Source: an uncultured Porticoccus sp. (GTDB lineage: Bacteria; Pseudomonadota; Gammaproteobacteria; Pseudomonadales; Porticoccaceae). From it: a DNA stretch of 64,000 nt. The translations under genes and the position numbers were made by a program. The notes beneath the pieces are model-generated. The model searched no databases. It was not told the origin of the DNA and saw nothing but the letters and a program-made list of their open reading frames with translations. The DNA is taken from positions 124,001 to 188,000 of the forward strand of contig CAMYLT010000007.1 of assembly GCA_947259505.1 (NCBI GenBank), given 5' to 3'. Positions 49,126-59,213 of this stretch are shown piece after piece (positions within the stretch are counted from its first letter, which is position 1; each line of letters begins with the position of its first letter).

Positions 49126-50325
49126 TCAGTCATTGGAAATCATTTCGGCAATTTTGGCGATCAGCTGGCGCGCCAGAATGGATTTGTTGATTTTGGGGAT
49201 AGTTTCAGAGCCTTTCAGCTCCACAACCAGCACCTCGTTGTCGTCGCTGTTAAAACCGATGGTGCGATCAGAGACATCGTTGGCAATCACCAAATCGAGA
49301 TTTTTGCGCTCCAGTTTGCCGCGCGCATAATTTTCCAGATTGGCGGTTTCCGCAGCAAAACCAACGGTAAATGGCCTTTTTGGCAATGCGGCTACTGCGC
49401 TGACGATATCGGGATTCTTGACCAGTTCAATGGTCAGTTGCTCGGTATCTTTCTTAATCTTCTGTTCGGCTATTTGCACCGGACGGTAGTCCGCCACTGC
49501 GGCGGAAGCGATAAACAGCTGGCAGCCATCGGCTTCTTTCAGTGCGGCCTGGTACATTTCCTGAGCACTGGTGATGGGGATGATTCTGACTCGGTCTGGC
49601 GCTATCAAATTGACCGGGCCACTGATCAATACGGTTTCTGCGCCAGCTTCGGCGGCCGCCTCAGCCAGTGCATAACCCATTTTTCCGGAACTGTGGTTGC
49701 TGATGTAGCGCACCGGGTCAATCGCTTCTCGGGTAGGACCTGCGGTAATAACCACTTTTTTGCCCGCCAGGGAGCCGGTCTCAAACAGGTCCGCTGTGAG
49801 TTCCGCGAGATCTTCCGGCTCGCTCATTCGGCCCGGGCCAATATCGCCACAGGCCTGACTTCCCTCTGTGGGGCCGAAGATATGCACGCCACGTCCGCGC
49901 AGTCGCTCCAAGTTGGCCTGGGTGGCAGAGTTTCGCCACATTCCCTGATTCATTGCAGGGGCGATGGCCAGGGGCGAGCGGCAGGCCAGGCAGAGTGTGG
50001 AGAGCAGGTCGTCGCCCTGGCCGGTGGCCAGTTTGGCAATAAAGTCGGCACTGGCAGGTGCGATGAGAACAGCATCGGCCCAGCGCGAAAGCTGGATATG
50101 CCCCATGGCAGCTTCTGCCTCGGTATCCAGCAATTCAAGGTGCACGGGGTTGCCGGACAGGGCTTGCAGCGTAAGCGGGGTGATAAATTCGGTGGCCGCA
50201 CGGGTCATTACCACTTGTATCGTGGCACCGGCATCCTGGAGACGGCGGATAATTTCCGCACTTTTGTAGGCAGCGATACCGCCGGTGACGCCCAGCAGAA
50301 TCCGTTTGTTTGCCAATGACAACAT
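49126..50325 (-). CDS. coaBC: bifunctional phosphopantothenoylcysteine decarboxylase / phosphopantothenate-cysteine ligase
   Basis: Two consecutive steps of coenzyme A synthesis. The 399-residue fusion has an N-terminal flavoprotein domain (GVTGGIAAYKS, active-site His in MGHIQLSRWAD, and PAMNQGMW) and a C-terminal ligase domain from about residue 190 (VVITAGPTREAIDPVRYISNHSSGKMG). It is also known as Dfp. It is divergent from radC. Confidence 0.96.
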   Translation of the reverse strand: MLSLANKRILLGVTGGIAAYKSAEIIRRLQDAGATIQVVMTRAATEFITPLTLQALSGNPVHLELLDTEAEAAMGHIQLSRWADAVLIAPASADFIAKLATGQGDDLLSTLCLACRSPLAIAPAMNQGMWRNSATQANLERLRGRGVHIFGPTEGSQACGDIGPGRMSEPEDLAELTADLFETGSLAGKKVVITAGPTREAIDPVRYISNHSSGKMGYALAEAAAEAGAETVLISGPVNLIAPDRVRIIPITSAQEMYQAALKEADGCQLFIASAAVADYRPVQIAEQKIKKDTEQLTIELVKNPDIVSAVAALPKRPFTVGFAAETANLENYARGKLERKNLDLVIANDVSDRTIGFNSDDNEVLVVELKGSETIPKINKSILARQLIAKIAEMISND

Positions 50326-50421
50326 GGAGTTTCCTAAAGTCTTGCCGAGGGGGCTAAGATAACATTGCAGGCAAAGTTTGCGTAGTCAGGACTCACATAA
50401 TCGGAAACACAGGGAGGTGTT

Positions 50422-51096
50422 ATGTCGATTCGCGATTGGCCCGAGGGTGAACGCCCCAGGGAAAAACTGTTGGGTCGGGGCGCCGAGTCTTTGTCCGATG
50501 CGGAATTGCTGGCCATTTTTCTGCGCACGGGCTGTGCCGGGCAATCAGCCGTGGATTTGGCGCGAACCCTGTTGCAGCAGTTCGGTAATCTTGGTGAGCT
50601 TTTGTCTGCAGACAAGGCAAGCTTCTGCCGCGCCCGCGGTCTCGGGGAAGCCAAGTTTGTCCAGTTGCAGGCCGTGCTGGAGTTGGCGCGCCGTCATCTT
50701 GGCGAGCAGCTGCAACGGGAGCATGTGTTAACCAGTCCCGCCAAGGTGGGGGAGTTTTTGCTGGCACAATTGCGACAGTCTCGCCAGGAAGTGTTTGGTG
50801 TGTTGTTTCTGGATGCCCAGCATCGGTTGATAGCTTGGGAAAAAATGTTTTTTGGCACCATCGATGGTGCGAGTGTTCACCCTCGAGAGGTGGTTCGGCG
50901 GGCGCTGGATCATAACGCGGCGGCGGTGATTTTTGCGCATAATCACCCATCGGGGGTGGCAGAACCCAGTGAATCAGACCGAAGAATTACCCGCCAATTA
51001 CAGGAGGCGTTGCAGTTGGTGGATGTGCGGGTACTCGATCATGTGATTGCCGGAGCGGGTTATACGGTGTCGTTGGCGGAGCGGGGGCTGCTTTGA
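50422..51096 (+). CDS. radC: DNA repair protein RadC (JAMM domain)
   Basis: A 224-residue protein with an N-terminal helix-hairpin-helix region ([14 protein letters not shown] and [24 protein letters not shown]) and a C-terminal MPN+/JAMM zinc domain: [17 protein letters not shown] with H, H and D ligands. Despite its name, a direct repair role is doubtful. The ATG at 50422 has GGGAGGTG at 50411-50418. It is divergent from coaBC and followed by rpmB. Confidence 0.94.
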   Translation: MSIRDWPEGERPREKLLGRGAESLSDAELLAIFLRTGCAGQSAVDLARTLLQQFGNLGELLSADKASFCRARGLGEAKFVQLQAVLELARRHLGEQLQREHVLTSPAKVGEFLLAQLRQSRQEVFGVLFLDAQHRLIAWEKMFFGTIDGASVHPREVVRRALDHNAAAVIFAHNHPSGVAEPSESDRRITRQLQEALQLVDVRVLDHVIAGAGYTVSLAERGLL

Positions 51097-51130
51097 CGTC
51101 GTCGGAACAGGCCGAAAATTGGGAATATGT

Positions 51131-51159
51131 TTGATTTCGACGTGCCCTTCTGGTATAAA
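51131..51159 (+). promoter_or_regulatory. sigma-70 promoter for rpmB-rpmG
   Basis: A -35 TTGATT (51131-51136) and -10 TATAAA (51154-51159) are separated by exactly 17 bp, and a GC-rich discriminator GCGG-type sequence follows, as expected for a growth-rate-controlled ribosomal protein promoter. Confidence 0.8.
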
Positions 51160-51260
51160 ACGCGGCTCTTCGCGGGGCTGTCCCCGTAGACAGGTATAGA
51201 ACGCCAGAATTCATAAGCTATCGCCAGTAATTGGTGATGCCAGTTAGCAGAGGCAAAGCA

Positions 51261-51497
51261 ATGTCCAAAGTATGTCAAGTCACCGGAAAAAAGCCGATGA
51301 CAGGAAACAATGTTTCCCACGCCAAAAACAGAACCCGCCGCCGGTTTGAGCCAAACCTGCATTCTCACCGTTTCTGGGTTGAGGCCGAGAAACGCTTTGT
51401 CAAACTGCGTGTATCTTCCAAAGGCATGCGGATTATCGACAAAGTCGGTATTGACCAAGTGCTGGCGGACATCCGCAAGCGCGGCGATAAGGTTTAA
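51261..51497 (+). CDS. rpmB: 50S ribosomal protein L28
   Basis: A 78-residue large-subunit protein beginning [29 protein letters not shown], the standard L28 sequence without a zinc-finger cysteine set. The ATG at 51261 is chosen by family N-terminus, although an in-frame ATG/GTG reading begins upstream. It is followed after 11 bp by rpmG and preceded by a consensus promoter. Confidence 0.97.
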   Translation: MSKVCQVTGKKPMTGNNVSHAKNRTRRRFEPNLHSHRFWVEAEKRFVKLRVSSKGMRIIDKVGIDQVLADIRKRGDKV

Positions 51498-51508
51498 GGA
51501 GAGCTACC

Positions 51509-51676
51509 ATGGCCAAGTCAAATCGCGACAAAATCAAACTGGTTTCCAGTGCTGGTACTGGTCACTATTACACCACGACCAAAAACAAGCGTACTCAACC
51601 GGAGAAGCTGGAATTCAGCAAGTATGATCCGGTCGTTCGCAAGCACGTGCCTTACAAAGAAGCGAAAATTAAATAA
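51509..51676 (+). CDS. rpmG: 50S ribosomal protein L33
   Basis: A 55-residue protein, [21 protein letters not shown] and onward, the usual L33 fold. It lacks the CXXC pairs of zinc-binding L33, so it is the zinc-independent type. AAGGAGAG lies directly upstream. It forms an operon with rpmB and ends before a strong terminator. Confidence 0.97.
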   Translation: MAKSNRDKIKLVSSAGTGHYYTTTKNKRTQPEKLEFSKYDPVVRKHVPYKEAKIK

Positions 51677-51693
51677 GCTTGTTTTCGGTACGA

Positions 51694-51724
51694 TAAAAAA
51701 CCCCGGCTGAGCCGGGGTTTTTTG
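51694..51724 (+). terminator. Rho-independent terminator after rpmG
   Basis: Stem AACCCCGGCT / AGCCGGGGTT with a very short loop, A-run before and seven T after. It closes the rpmB-rpmG operon. Confidence 0.92.
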
Positions 51725-51757
51725 TGCCGCCAAATAAAGCAAACTTGTTTTGGCTTG

Positions 51758-52165
51758 TCAGGGTAACGTGCTGAGCGCGATATCGTGTACGCCGGCTTCT
51801 CGAATCTGGTCGGAAATCAGTACAAAGGTAGCTGTTTTTGACCGTGGATGAGCTTCAATAATGACGCTGGTTTGGGGGCTTTCCGCGTGGGCTCTCTCGA
51901 CGTTAGCGCGAACTGAACGCACATCGATGCGCCGTCCCTCCAGCCAGACACCGTTGTCCTCCGCTATGCGGAAGACCAGGGTTCGGCTCTGCTGCTCGGG
52001 TGGTGGCTGGTCAGTGATGGGTGGACGGTTTATATCTATGCCGCTTTCCTGCACAAATGTGGCCGTGACTACAAAAAAAATCAGCAGAATAAACACCACA
52101 TCCAGCATGGGTGTCATATCAATTTCTGCCGGTTCATCGGCAATTTTCCGTCGGCCTAACGCCAT
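51758..52165 (-). CDS. biopolymer transporter ExbD/TolR family protein
   Basis: A 135-residue inner-membrane protein with a single N-terminal membrane segment (about residues 18-40) containing the essential Asp of IDMTPMLDVVFILLIFF, followed by a periplasmic domain. It couples the proton motive force through an ExbB-like partner. No ExbB, TonB or TolQ gene is adjacent, so it is an orphan subunit. The ATG at 52165 has AGGTA upstream and gives the normal ExbD length. Confidence 0.9.
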   Translation of the reverse strand: MALGRRKIADEPAEIDMTPMLDVVFILLIFFVVTATFVQESGIDINRPPITDQPPPEQQSRTLVFRIAEDNGVWLEGRRIDVRSVRANVERAHAESPQTSVIIEAHPRSKTATFVLISDQIREAGVHDIALSTLP

Positions 52166-52266
52166 TGATGCTACCTGTGTTGATGAGTGAATCGGTGTGC
52201 CCTTCTGCAAAAGGTACATTAGTATGCCAGAGAATTTTTGCAGCAACCTATTGGCGGGAGTGAATG

Positions 52267-53082
52267 ATGCCGGAATTGCCGGAAGTCGTAGTGACCCTTA
52301 GGGGGGTGAGCCCGCATGTTATCGGCAAACAGGTCGTTTCGGTCGACGTGCGAGAAAGTAGATTGCGCTGGCCGGTACCAGCTGACCTGTCATCCCTGCT
52401 TTCCGGACAGACATTGCTGGATGGTCGTCAACGGGGGAAGTATCTGTTGTTTCGATTCCCGACGGGACACTTGATGATTCACCTGGGGATGTCCGGCAAT
52501 CTGCGTATTGTCCGTGACGAGACACCCGTGGGCAAGCACGACCATGTGGACATCATCTTTGGCGACGGCACGGTTTTGCGCTATACCGATCCGCGCCGCT
52601 TTGGCACCATTCAGTGGTTAGTCGGCGCCCCGGAACAGCACCCTCTACTGTCCAGCCTGGGGCCGGAACCCTTCGAGGAAGCCTTTACCGGTGAGTACCT
52701 ATACCAGGCTTCCAGAGGTAGAAAAGTGCCCATCAAGCAATTTCTGATGGACAACAAAGTGGTGGTCGGTGTTGGCAACATCTACGCAAATGAAACGTTA
52801 TTTCAATGTGGTATTTGTCCGACACTTGCCGCAGGCAACGTCTCACGATCGCGCTTTGACGCACTGGCTATAGAAGTGCGCCGGGTGCTGGCCAGTGCCA
52901 TTGAGCAGGGGGGCACGACATTGCGGGATTTCGTCGGTGGTGATGGCAAGCCCGGTTATTTCAAACAGCAGTTATATGTCTATGGCCGTGGCGGAGAGAC
53001 TTGCCTGCGATGTGGTTCGGTGCTCATGGAAATACGTCAGGGGCAGCGTTCGACGGTCTTCTGCCCTGTCTGTCAGCAATGA
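52267..53082 (+). CDS. mutM: formamidopyrimidine-DNA glycosylase
   Basis: Base excision repair enzyme that removes oxidised purines such as 8-oxoguanine. The 271-residue protein must start at the second ATG (52267) so that Pro is the mature N-terminal nucleophile (PELPEV). It has catalytic Glu at position 3, K in RGKYLLF, and a C-terminal zinc finger CLRCGSVLMEIRQGQRSTVFCPVCQ. At the residue after PELPEV the common Glu is Val (PELPEVVVT), a difference outside the core catalytic pair. It is convergent with coaD. Confidence 0.95.
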   Translation: MPELPEVVVTLRGVSPHVIGKQVVSVDVRESRLRWPVPADLSSLLSGQTLLDGRQRGKYLLFRFPTGHLMIHLGMSGNLRIVRDETPVGKHDHVDIIFGDGTVLRYTDPRRFGTIQWLVGAPEQHPLLSSLGPEPFEEAFTGEYLYQASRGRKVPIKQFLMDNKVVVGVGNIYANETLFQCGICPTLAAGNVSRSRFDALAIEVRRVLASAIEQGGTTLRDFVGGDGKPGYFKQQLYVYGRGGETCLRCGSVLMEIRQGQRSTVFCPVCQQ

Positions 53083-53094
53083 CTAAATTGGCAA

Positions 53095-53619
<525 letters not shown>

Positions 53620-54246
53620 TTACTCGATATTCTCAAACAAGCGGTAAAGCCGGTAGCAGACATGACCTGCAGTTTTTTCCTTTATCAGTGATATGTGACT
53701 CGGTGTGACAGGTAGTGATTGCAACCGGTCAGCCTCGGTATAAATGTGGACCCCGGGCGCCAGTAGACCTGGGCGTTGAAGCAATGTCAGGCAGGGTTGT
53801 AACAAGTCGGCGTCAAACGGTGGGTCCAGGAACACTACGTCGTAGGGCTGTGCAGGCTGGGTTTTTTCCAGCCAGCTGAGGGCATCGGCCAGGATCACCT
53901 GGGCGTCGTTGGTGCCTAACAGCGCGCAATTCTCCTGCAGTGATGCCAATGCCTTTGGGTGGCGCTCGATAAATGTGGCACTGGCGGCACCCCGGGATAA
54001 GGCTTCCAGACCCAGCGCTCCAGAGCCGGCAAACAGGTCGAGGCAGCGGGCACCGGTAATCGTTGGTGCCAGCCAGTTGAACAGGGTCTCGCGAACACGG
54101 TCACCGGTGGGGCGCAGGCCGTCGACCTGAGAGAAACGCAGTTTGCGCCCGCGCCACTGGCCACCGATAATACGCAGCTGTCCCGACGCCCCCCGTTCGG
54201 AGGGTGATGATGTTGAACGTTGGCGGTGTTTCAAAGCTGGACTCAC
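53620..54246 (-). CDS. rsmD: 16S rRNA (guanine(966)-N(2))-methyltransferase
   Basis: Methylates G966 of 16S rRNA. The 208-residue protein has the RsmD pattern GQWRGRKLRF, RPTGDRVRETLFNWLAP, the SAM site LDLFAGSGALGLEALSRGA and the N6/N2-methylase DPPF motif. The first 22 residues are a low-complexity extension. Its start is 47 bp from the ftsY start on the opposite strand. Confidence 0.94.
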   Translation of the reverse strand: MSPALKHRQRSTSSPSERGASGQLRIIGGQWRGRKLRFSQVDGLRPTGDRVRETLFNWLAPTITGARCLDLFAGSGALGLEALSRGAASATFIERHPKALASLQENCALLGTNDAQVILADALSWLEKTQPAQPYDVVFLDPPFDADLLQPCLTLLQRPGLLAPGVHIYTEADRLQSLPVTPSHISLIKEKTAGHVCYRLYRLFENIE

Positions 54247-54293
54247 TCTTTAAAGTGATAGCATACACTGCCCCATGACCACTGAGAAAATCG

Positions 54294-55367
54294 ATGTCGG
54301 ATTCTGATTCAAACAACCCTGAAAATAATCTCCCAGGTCAGGAAAAACGTTCCTTCCTGCAGCGTTTCCTCCGTGACAAGGCGGACGCACCACAAACGGT
54401 GCCGACGGATGCACCCGCTGTCGCAGAAGCGGCGGACGATCAGGCGTTGCCCAAGGCGCGCTTGCGTGACCGCTTTCGTCAGGCACTGTCGAAAACCAGT
54501 CGCAGTCTTGGCAATCTTTTTCTTGGCGATCGGGAAATTGATGACGAGCTACTGGAAGAGCTGGAAACACTATTGCTGATGGCAGATGTGGGCATTGAGA
54601 CCACGGTAGAAATTATTCAGGACATGGCCGAGAGAGTGCAGCGTCGAGAGCTGTCCCATAGTCGCGCGCTGTTGGCGGCTTTAGAGAATGCCATGGAGCT
54701 AAAGCTCAAGGATTGTGAAAAGCCGCTGTTGATCGATAGCGAACACCGTCCTTACGTGATCCTGGTGGTAGGCGTAAACGGGGTAGGCAAGACGACGACC
54801 ATTGGCAAGTTGGCGAGGCGTTTTCAGAGTCAGGGCAAGTCAGTGATGCTGGCTGCAGGGGATACTTTTCGTGCTGCTGCGGTGGAGCAGCTCCAGGCAT
54901 GGGGTGAGCGTAACCGCGTGCCTGTGATTGCCCAGCACACGGGTGCAGACAGTGCTTCGGTTATTTTTGATGGCATCCAGTCAGCTCAATCTCGCAACGT
55001 AGACATTCTCATTGCCGATACCGCCGGTCGATTGCATACCAAAAGCAACTTGATGGAAGAGCTGAAAAAGGTCCGGCGGGTTATGTCTAAACTGGATGAA
55101 ACTGCCCCCCATGAGGTGCTGCTGGTGCTAGATGCCGGGACCGGGCAGAATGCCCTGAATCAGATGCAGCAGTTTCAAGAAGCGGTGGATGTTACAGGTG
55201 TGGCTCTGACCAAACTGGACGGTACCGCGAAAGGCGGCATTATTTTCTCTCTATGTAAGCGTTTCGGCGTGCCGGTACGCTTTGTGGGGTTGGGCGAAGG
55301 TATTGACGACTTACAACCCTTTGATGCCAAGGAATACGTACATGCCCTCCTTAACCGTAACGATTGA
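54294..55367 (+). CDS. ftsY: signal recognition particle receptor FtsY
   Basis: GTPase that receives ribosome-SRP complexes at the membrane. The 357-residue protein has a short acidic N-terminal A region (about 1-65), the N domain (66-140) and a G domain with [32 protein letters not shown] and [10 protein letters not shown]. The A region is much shorter than in E. coli. ftsE follows 17 bp downstream and continues the ftsY-ftsE-ftsX order. Confidence 0.97.
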   Translation: MSDSDSNNPENNLPGQEKRSFLQRFLRDKADAPQTVPTDAPAVAEAADDQALPKARLRDRFRQALSKTSRSLGNLFLGDREIDDELLEELETLLLMADVGIETTVEIIQDMAERVQRRELSHSRALLAALENAMELKLKDCEKPLLIDSEHRPYVILVVGVNGVGKTTTIGKLARRFQSQGKSVMLAAGDTFRAAAVEQLQAWGERNRVPVIAQHTGADSASVIFDGIQSAQSRNVDILIADTAGRLHTKSNLMEELKKVRRVMSKLDETAPHEVLLVLDAGTGQNALNQMQQFQEAVDVTGVALTKLDGTAKGGIIFSLCKRFGVPVRFVGLGEGIDDLQPFDAKEYVHALLNRND

Positions 55368-55384
55368 GGTGACAAACCAACTGT

Positions 55385-56062
55385 ATGATTCGCTTTGACA
55401 ATGTCAGCAAGCGTTATGCCACTGGCCAGGAGGCCCTCAGCGGTCTCAGCCTGCATCTTGACGCAGGTGAAATGGCTTTTCTTACCGGACATTCTGGCGC
55501 CGGCAAAAGCACCCTGCTCAAGCTGATCATGCTGATGGAGCGGCCGACCCATGGACAATTGCTGATTAACGGCAAAAATCTGGCAAGGCTTCACCGTAGC
55601 CAGATCCCCTATTACCGTCGGCGTGTCGGCGTGGTGTTTCAAAACCACCAGTTGCTGTTTGATCGCAATGTTTTCGACAACGTCGCATTGCCTCTTCAGG
55701 TCTCAGGCTACCAGCCCCGCGAGGTGGGCCGCCGGGTTCGAGCGGCGCTGGACAAGGTCGGTTTGTTGGACAAAGAAAAGCAGAACCCTATTGCCCTGTC
55801 AGGGGGAGAACAGCAGCGGGTCGGCATTGCCCGTGCCGTGGTGCACAAACCGCGCATTCTGTTGGCGGATGAGCCCACCGGTAATCTGGATCCGGAACTG
55901 TCAGGTGAAATCATGAAGCTGTTTCGGCAGTTTGGTGAGCTGGGTGTTACGGTTTTGGTGGCGACCCACGATGTGGATTTGATTTCGCGCATGGGGCAGC
56001 GTCTGCTGCACCTGCAGCAAGGAAAACTGGTGAGTGATGAGAGGTCGGGTCATGTCGCTTAG
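55385..56062 (+). CDS. ftsE: cell division ATP-binding protein FtsE
   Basis: ABC ATPase that with FtsX controls peptidoglycan hydrolysis at the division site. The 225-residue protein has Walker [10 protein letters not shown], the signature [14 protein letters not shown], Walker [14 protein letters not shown] and the switch His in VATHD. Its end overlaps ftsX by 11 bp, so the ATPase and permease are translationally coupled. Confidence 0.96.
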   Translation: MIRFDNVSKRYATGQEALSGLSLHLDAGEMAFLTGHSGAGKSTLLKLIMLMERPTHGQLLINGKNLARLHRSQIPYYRRRVGVVFQNHQLLFDRNVFDNVALPLQVSGYQPREVGRRVRAALDKVGLLDKEKQNPIALSGGEQQRVGIARAVVHKPRILLADEPTGNLDPELSGEIMKLFRQFGELGVTVLVATHDVDLISRMGQRLLHLQQGKLVSDERSGHVA

Positions 56063-57074
56063 CAACCGTTTGCGGGGTGAGCGTCAAAACCAATCCGGCC
56101 CGACGAGGGATGTCCGGCGAGGTGCCAGTGAAGGGCGTGCGCGTTGGTCAGATAAATTAAAAAGCTATGTAGATCACCACCGGTCGGTGTTTGTCAGCAC
56201 GGGCCGGCGCTTGCTGGCGGAACCGGTACAAACGTTGATGACCGCGCTGGTGGTCGCCATTGCCCTGGGATTGCCCGCTGCGCTCTACGTGGGGGTCGTG
56301 AATCTGCAACAGCTCGGCGGGCGAGTGGAAAGCTCCGCTCAGATGACGGTTTTCTTGAAAAAAACAGCCAATGCAGCAGACATCGATAGCTTGCAAAAGA
56401 ACCTGCAGAAAGACCCCGATATCCAGTCCGTAAGCTACATTTCCAGTCAACAGGCGCTGCAGGAGTTTCAGCTATTGTCCGGATTCGGCAATGTTCTGGA
56501 AATGCTCGACGATAACCCCTTGCCCGCGGTGTTGCTTGTACAGCCCGATCCCCGTTTCCGCGCTGATCTGGTCGGCAGTGAGGCATTGGTGGCACGCATT
56601 GCCGCATTGGCGACGGTGGACGATGTGCGCCTGGATATGAAGTGGATGCGTCGGCTGCAGGGTATTCTCGAGATCGGCCAGCGTCTGGTCCTTTCCCTGG
56701 GGCTGGCTCTGTCCTTGGGTGTGTTGTTGATCATCGGGAACACCATTCGCCTGGCCATTGAGAGCCGCCGCGACGAAATTGTGGTGGTGAAACTGGTCGG
56801 TGGGACCGACAGTTATGTGCGACGGCCATTGCTCTATACCGGTTTGTGGTATGGGTTGTTGGGCGGACTGATTGCCTGGCTGTTAGTGTTGCTGGCGATG
56901 CTGTGGGTCGCCGGGCCTGTGGCGAAATTGGCGGTGCTTTACCAGACATCATTCCAACTAGCTGGGTTGGGCATGACAGGATTGCTGGGGCTGCTGCTTA
57001 GTGGTGCACTACTGGGATTGATCGGCGCTTGGCTGGCGGTGGCAAGGCATCTTGCCAGTATTGAACCAAAATAG
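56052..57074 (+). CDS. ftsX: cell division protein FtsX
   Basis: Integral membrane partner of FtsE, 340 residues. It has a cytoplasmic basic N-terminus, four membrane segments (about residues 60-85 and three in 210-335) and a periplasmic domain of about 120 residues ([24 protein letters not shown]) for binding EnvC-type activators. The ATG at 56052 lies inside the end of ftsE with AGAGG upstream; a GTG at 56034 in frame would add six residues and is less likely. Confidence 0.94.
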   Translation: MSLSNRLRGERQNQSGPTRDVRRGASEGRARWSDKLKSYVDHHRSVFVSTGRRLLAEPVQTLMTALVVAIALGLPAALYVGVVNLQQLGGRVESSAQMTVFLKKTANAADIDSLQKNLQKDPDIQSVSYISSQQALQEFQLLSGFGNVLEMLDDNPLPAVLLVQPDPRFRADLVGSEALVARIAALATVDDVRLDMKWMRRLQGILEIGQRLVLSLGLALSLGVLLIIGNTIRLAIESRRDEIVVVKLVGGTDSYVRRPLLYTGLWYGLLGGLIAWLLVLLAMLWVAGPVAKLAVLYQTSFQLAGLGMTGLLGLLLSGALLGLIGAWLAVARHLASIEPK

Positions 57075-57175
57075 CGTTTGTTGATCTTAATCAACTGGTT
57101 ATCGCAACTTTTTTGGGATATGAAAATCTAAGGACAAGCTGCTACACTACTGCCCCTTGTTCGTTTGAGGTCGAT

Positions 57176-58030
57176 ATGAAGAAAGCCTTACAGACTGTTG
57201 AATGGATGGCACCAGGTGCCAACCTTACTGCCTATATGCAGGGAGCGAATGCCATTGCAGTTTTGTCCCCCGAGGAGGAGCGCTCCTTGGCCGAGGATCT
57301 CTACTATCGCGAGGACCTTGAAGCGGCTCGCCGCTTGGTTCTCTCTCACCTGCGTTTTGTGGTTCACATTGCCCGCTCCTACAATGGCTACGGGCTGCCC
57401 CTGGGTGATCTTATTCAGGAAGGTAACGTGGGCCTGATGAAGGCAGTGAAGCGTTTTAACCCGGAAAAAGGTGTCCGGCTGGTTTCCTTCGCTGTGCACT
57501 GGATCAAGGCCGAAATTCACGAGTATGTGTTGCGCAATTGGCGCATTGTTAAAGTTGCCACCACCAAGGCGCAGCGCAAACTGTTTTTTAACCTGCGCAC
57601 CGCCAAGAAGAAGCTGGCGTGGCTGACTAACGACGAAGCTGCAGCCATTGCCGAAGATCTCGGTGTGGAAGTGTCGCAGGTGTTTGAAATGGAGCAGCGA
57701 CTGTCGGCTCGAGATGCTACCTTCGATGCCCCTGAAGATAGCGATGATGACGTTGGCTACCAGGCGCCAGCACTGTATCTAGAGGACAAGTCTGCCGATC
57801 CCGCCAGACAACTGGAGCTGGCCGACAGTGAACAAGACAGTTTCTCGCGCATGGCCGATGCGCTGGAGGAGCTGGATGAACGCAGCCGCGATATTATCCA
57901 AAGTCGTTGGTTGGCAGAGAATAAGGCCACCCTCCACGACTTGGCTGATCGCTACGCTGTTTCCGCTGAGCGTATTCGTCAGTTGGAGCAGAACGCCATG
58001 AAGAAAGTGCGGGCCATAATGGAGGCCTGA
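57176..58030 (+). CDS. rpoH: heat shock sigma factor sigma-32
   Basis: Alternative sigma factor for heat shock promoters. The 284-residue protein has region 2 ([42 protein letters not shown]), the RpoH box [10 protein letters not shown] that distinguishes sigma-32 from other sigma factors, and region 4.2 ([22 protein letters not shown]). The ATG at 57176 has GAGG six bases upstream. The position after ftsX is the classical one. Confidence 0.97.
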   Translation: MKKALQTVEWMAPGANLTAYMQGANAIAVLSPEEERSLAEDLYYREDLEAARRLVLSHLRFVVHIARSYNGYGLPLGDLIQEGNVGLMKAVKRFNPEKGVRLVSFAVHWIKAEIHEYVLRNWRIVKVATTKAQRKLFFNLRTAKKKLAWLTNDEAAAIAEDLGVEVSQVFEMEQRLSARDATFDAPEDSDDDVGYQAPALYLEDKSADPARQLELADSEQDSFSRMADALEELDERSRDIIQSRWLAENKATLHDLADRYAVSAERIRQLEQNAMKKVRAIMEA

Positions 58031-58057
58031 CAGGCTCTGCCAATTAAACGTATCAGG

Positions 58058-58085
58058 AAAAGCCGCGATTGCCGCGGCTTTTTTA
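58058..58085 (+). terminator. Rho-independent terminator after rpoH
   Basis: Stem AAGCCGCG / CGCGGCTT around ATTGC-type loop, followed by a T-run. It lies 28 bp beyond the rpoH stop. Confidence 0.9.
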
Positions 58086-58110
58086 TTGAATGCCCTGTCT
58101 CGGGAATAGT

Positions 58111-58500
58111 ATGAAAATAATAGCGATTTTTACCGGTCTGTCGGGTTTCCTGGCGGTGGCCTTGGGTGCATTTGGTGCCCATGGATTGCAGGGTACAGTG
58201 AGTCCTGCATTGCTTGATGTCTGGCAAACAGCCGTTCAGTATCAAATGTTTCATGCTTTGGTGTTACTGGTAATTGTACTGGCAGGAGATAGGCAACCGC
58301 TGCCTCTGTTAAGGCGGGCAGCACAGCTCATGATGGCGGGTACCGTGTTATTTTCCGGCAGCCTTTATGTGTTGGTGCTGAGCGGCATCAAGGCGTTAGG
58401 TATGGTGACCCCCATTGGCGGCGTGCTGTTTATGTTGGGTTGGCTGGTACTGTCCTTTGCACTGGTGCAATGGGTGGCCAGGAGCAGAGAGGAAGCTTAG
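58111..58500 (+). CDS. DUF423 family membrane protein
   Basis: A 129-residue protein with four hydrophobic segments and the family start GLSGFLAVALGAFGAHGL, plus ALGMVTPIGGVLFMLGW near the C-terminus. It is related to YgdD. No function is known. The ATG at 58111 gives the family N-terminus. trmB begins just three bases after its stop. Confidence 0.88.
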   Translation: MKIIAIFTGLSGFLAVALGAFGAHGLQGTVSPALLDVWQTAVQYQMFHALVLLVIVLAGDRQPLPLLRRAAQLMMAGTVLFSGSLYVLVLSGIKALGMVTPIGGVLFMLGWLVLSFALVQWVARSREEA

Positions 58501-58502
58501 CC

Positions 58503-59210
58503 TTGGAAATCAAACCGGAATTTAAAAAGAAATCTATCCGCAGTTATGTGGTGCGTGCCGGGCGGATGACAGAAGCTCAGCGCGCGGCTTTTGATAAATA
58601 CTGGCCGATCTATGGCCTGAGCTTACAGGATGGCCCGCTGGACGCAGACAAGGCCTTTGGGCGATCATCCCCACGGGTACTGGAAATTGGTTTCGGCATG
58701 GGCGACTCACTGCTGAAGATGCTGCAGCATGAACCGGACAAGGATTTCATCGGTATCGAAGTTCATCCTCCGGGAGTGGGCCGACTAATTAACAATGCCG
58801 GCAAGCTGGAGCTCGCCAATCTGCGGGTTTACTTGGCGGATGCCATTGATGTGCTGGACGACTGCATTCCCGTGGAAAGTTTCGATCGGGTACAGATTTA
58901 TTTTCCTGACCCCTGGCATAAGAAAAAACATAACAAGCGCCGCCTGATACAGGCCGATTTTGTCGACAAGTTGCGCTGCCACATCAAACCGGGAGGCGTG
59001 ATACACCTGGCCACCGATTGGCAAGCCTATGCAGAACACATGCTGGAAGTAATGGAAGCCGTCACTGGTTTTGAAAACGTTGCGGGCGAGGGCAACTACT
59101 CGCCCCGACCGGACTACCGTCCGGTCACCAAGTTTGAACAGCGTGGTGAACGACTTGGTCACGGTGTATGGGATCTGTTGTACCGTAAAATAGACAGTGC
59201 TGATCGTTGA
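58503..59210 (+). CDS. trmB: tRNA (guanine(46)-N(7))-methyltransferase
   Basis: Forms m7G46 in the variable loop of tRNA. The 235-residue protein shows KSIRSYVVRAGRMTEAQ, the SAM motif LEIGFGMGDSLL, GIEVHPPGVG and the catalytic YFPDPWHKKKHNKRR. The TTG at 58503, with GAGGAA at 58490-58495, is chosen because it matches the family length; an upstream ATG would add 21 residues overlapping the DUF423 gene. Confidence 0.93.
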   Translation: MEIKPEFKKKSIRSYVVRAGRMTEAQRAAFDKYWPIYGLSLQDGPLDADKAFGRSSPRVLEIGFGMGDSLLKMLQHEPDKDFIGIEVHPPGVGRLINNAGKLELANLRVYLADAIDVLDDCIPVESFDRVQIYFPDPWHKKKHNKRRLIQADFVDKLRCHIKPGGVIHLATDWQAYAEHMLEVMEAVTGFENVAGEGNYSPRPDYRPVTKFEQRGERLGHGVWDLLYRKIDSADR

Positions 59211-59213
59211 CAG

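Noticed and set aside
53694..53714. Pho-box-like TGTGAC/GTGACAG repeat
   Set aside because: It lies inside the rsmD coding region, the phase matches poorly and it does not precede a gene start.
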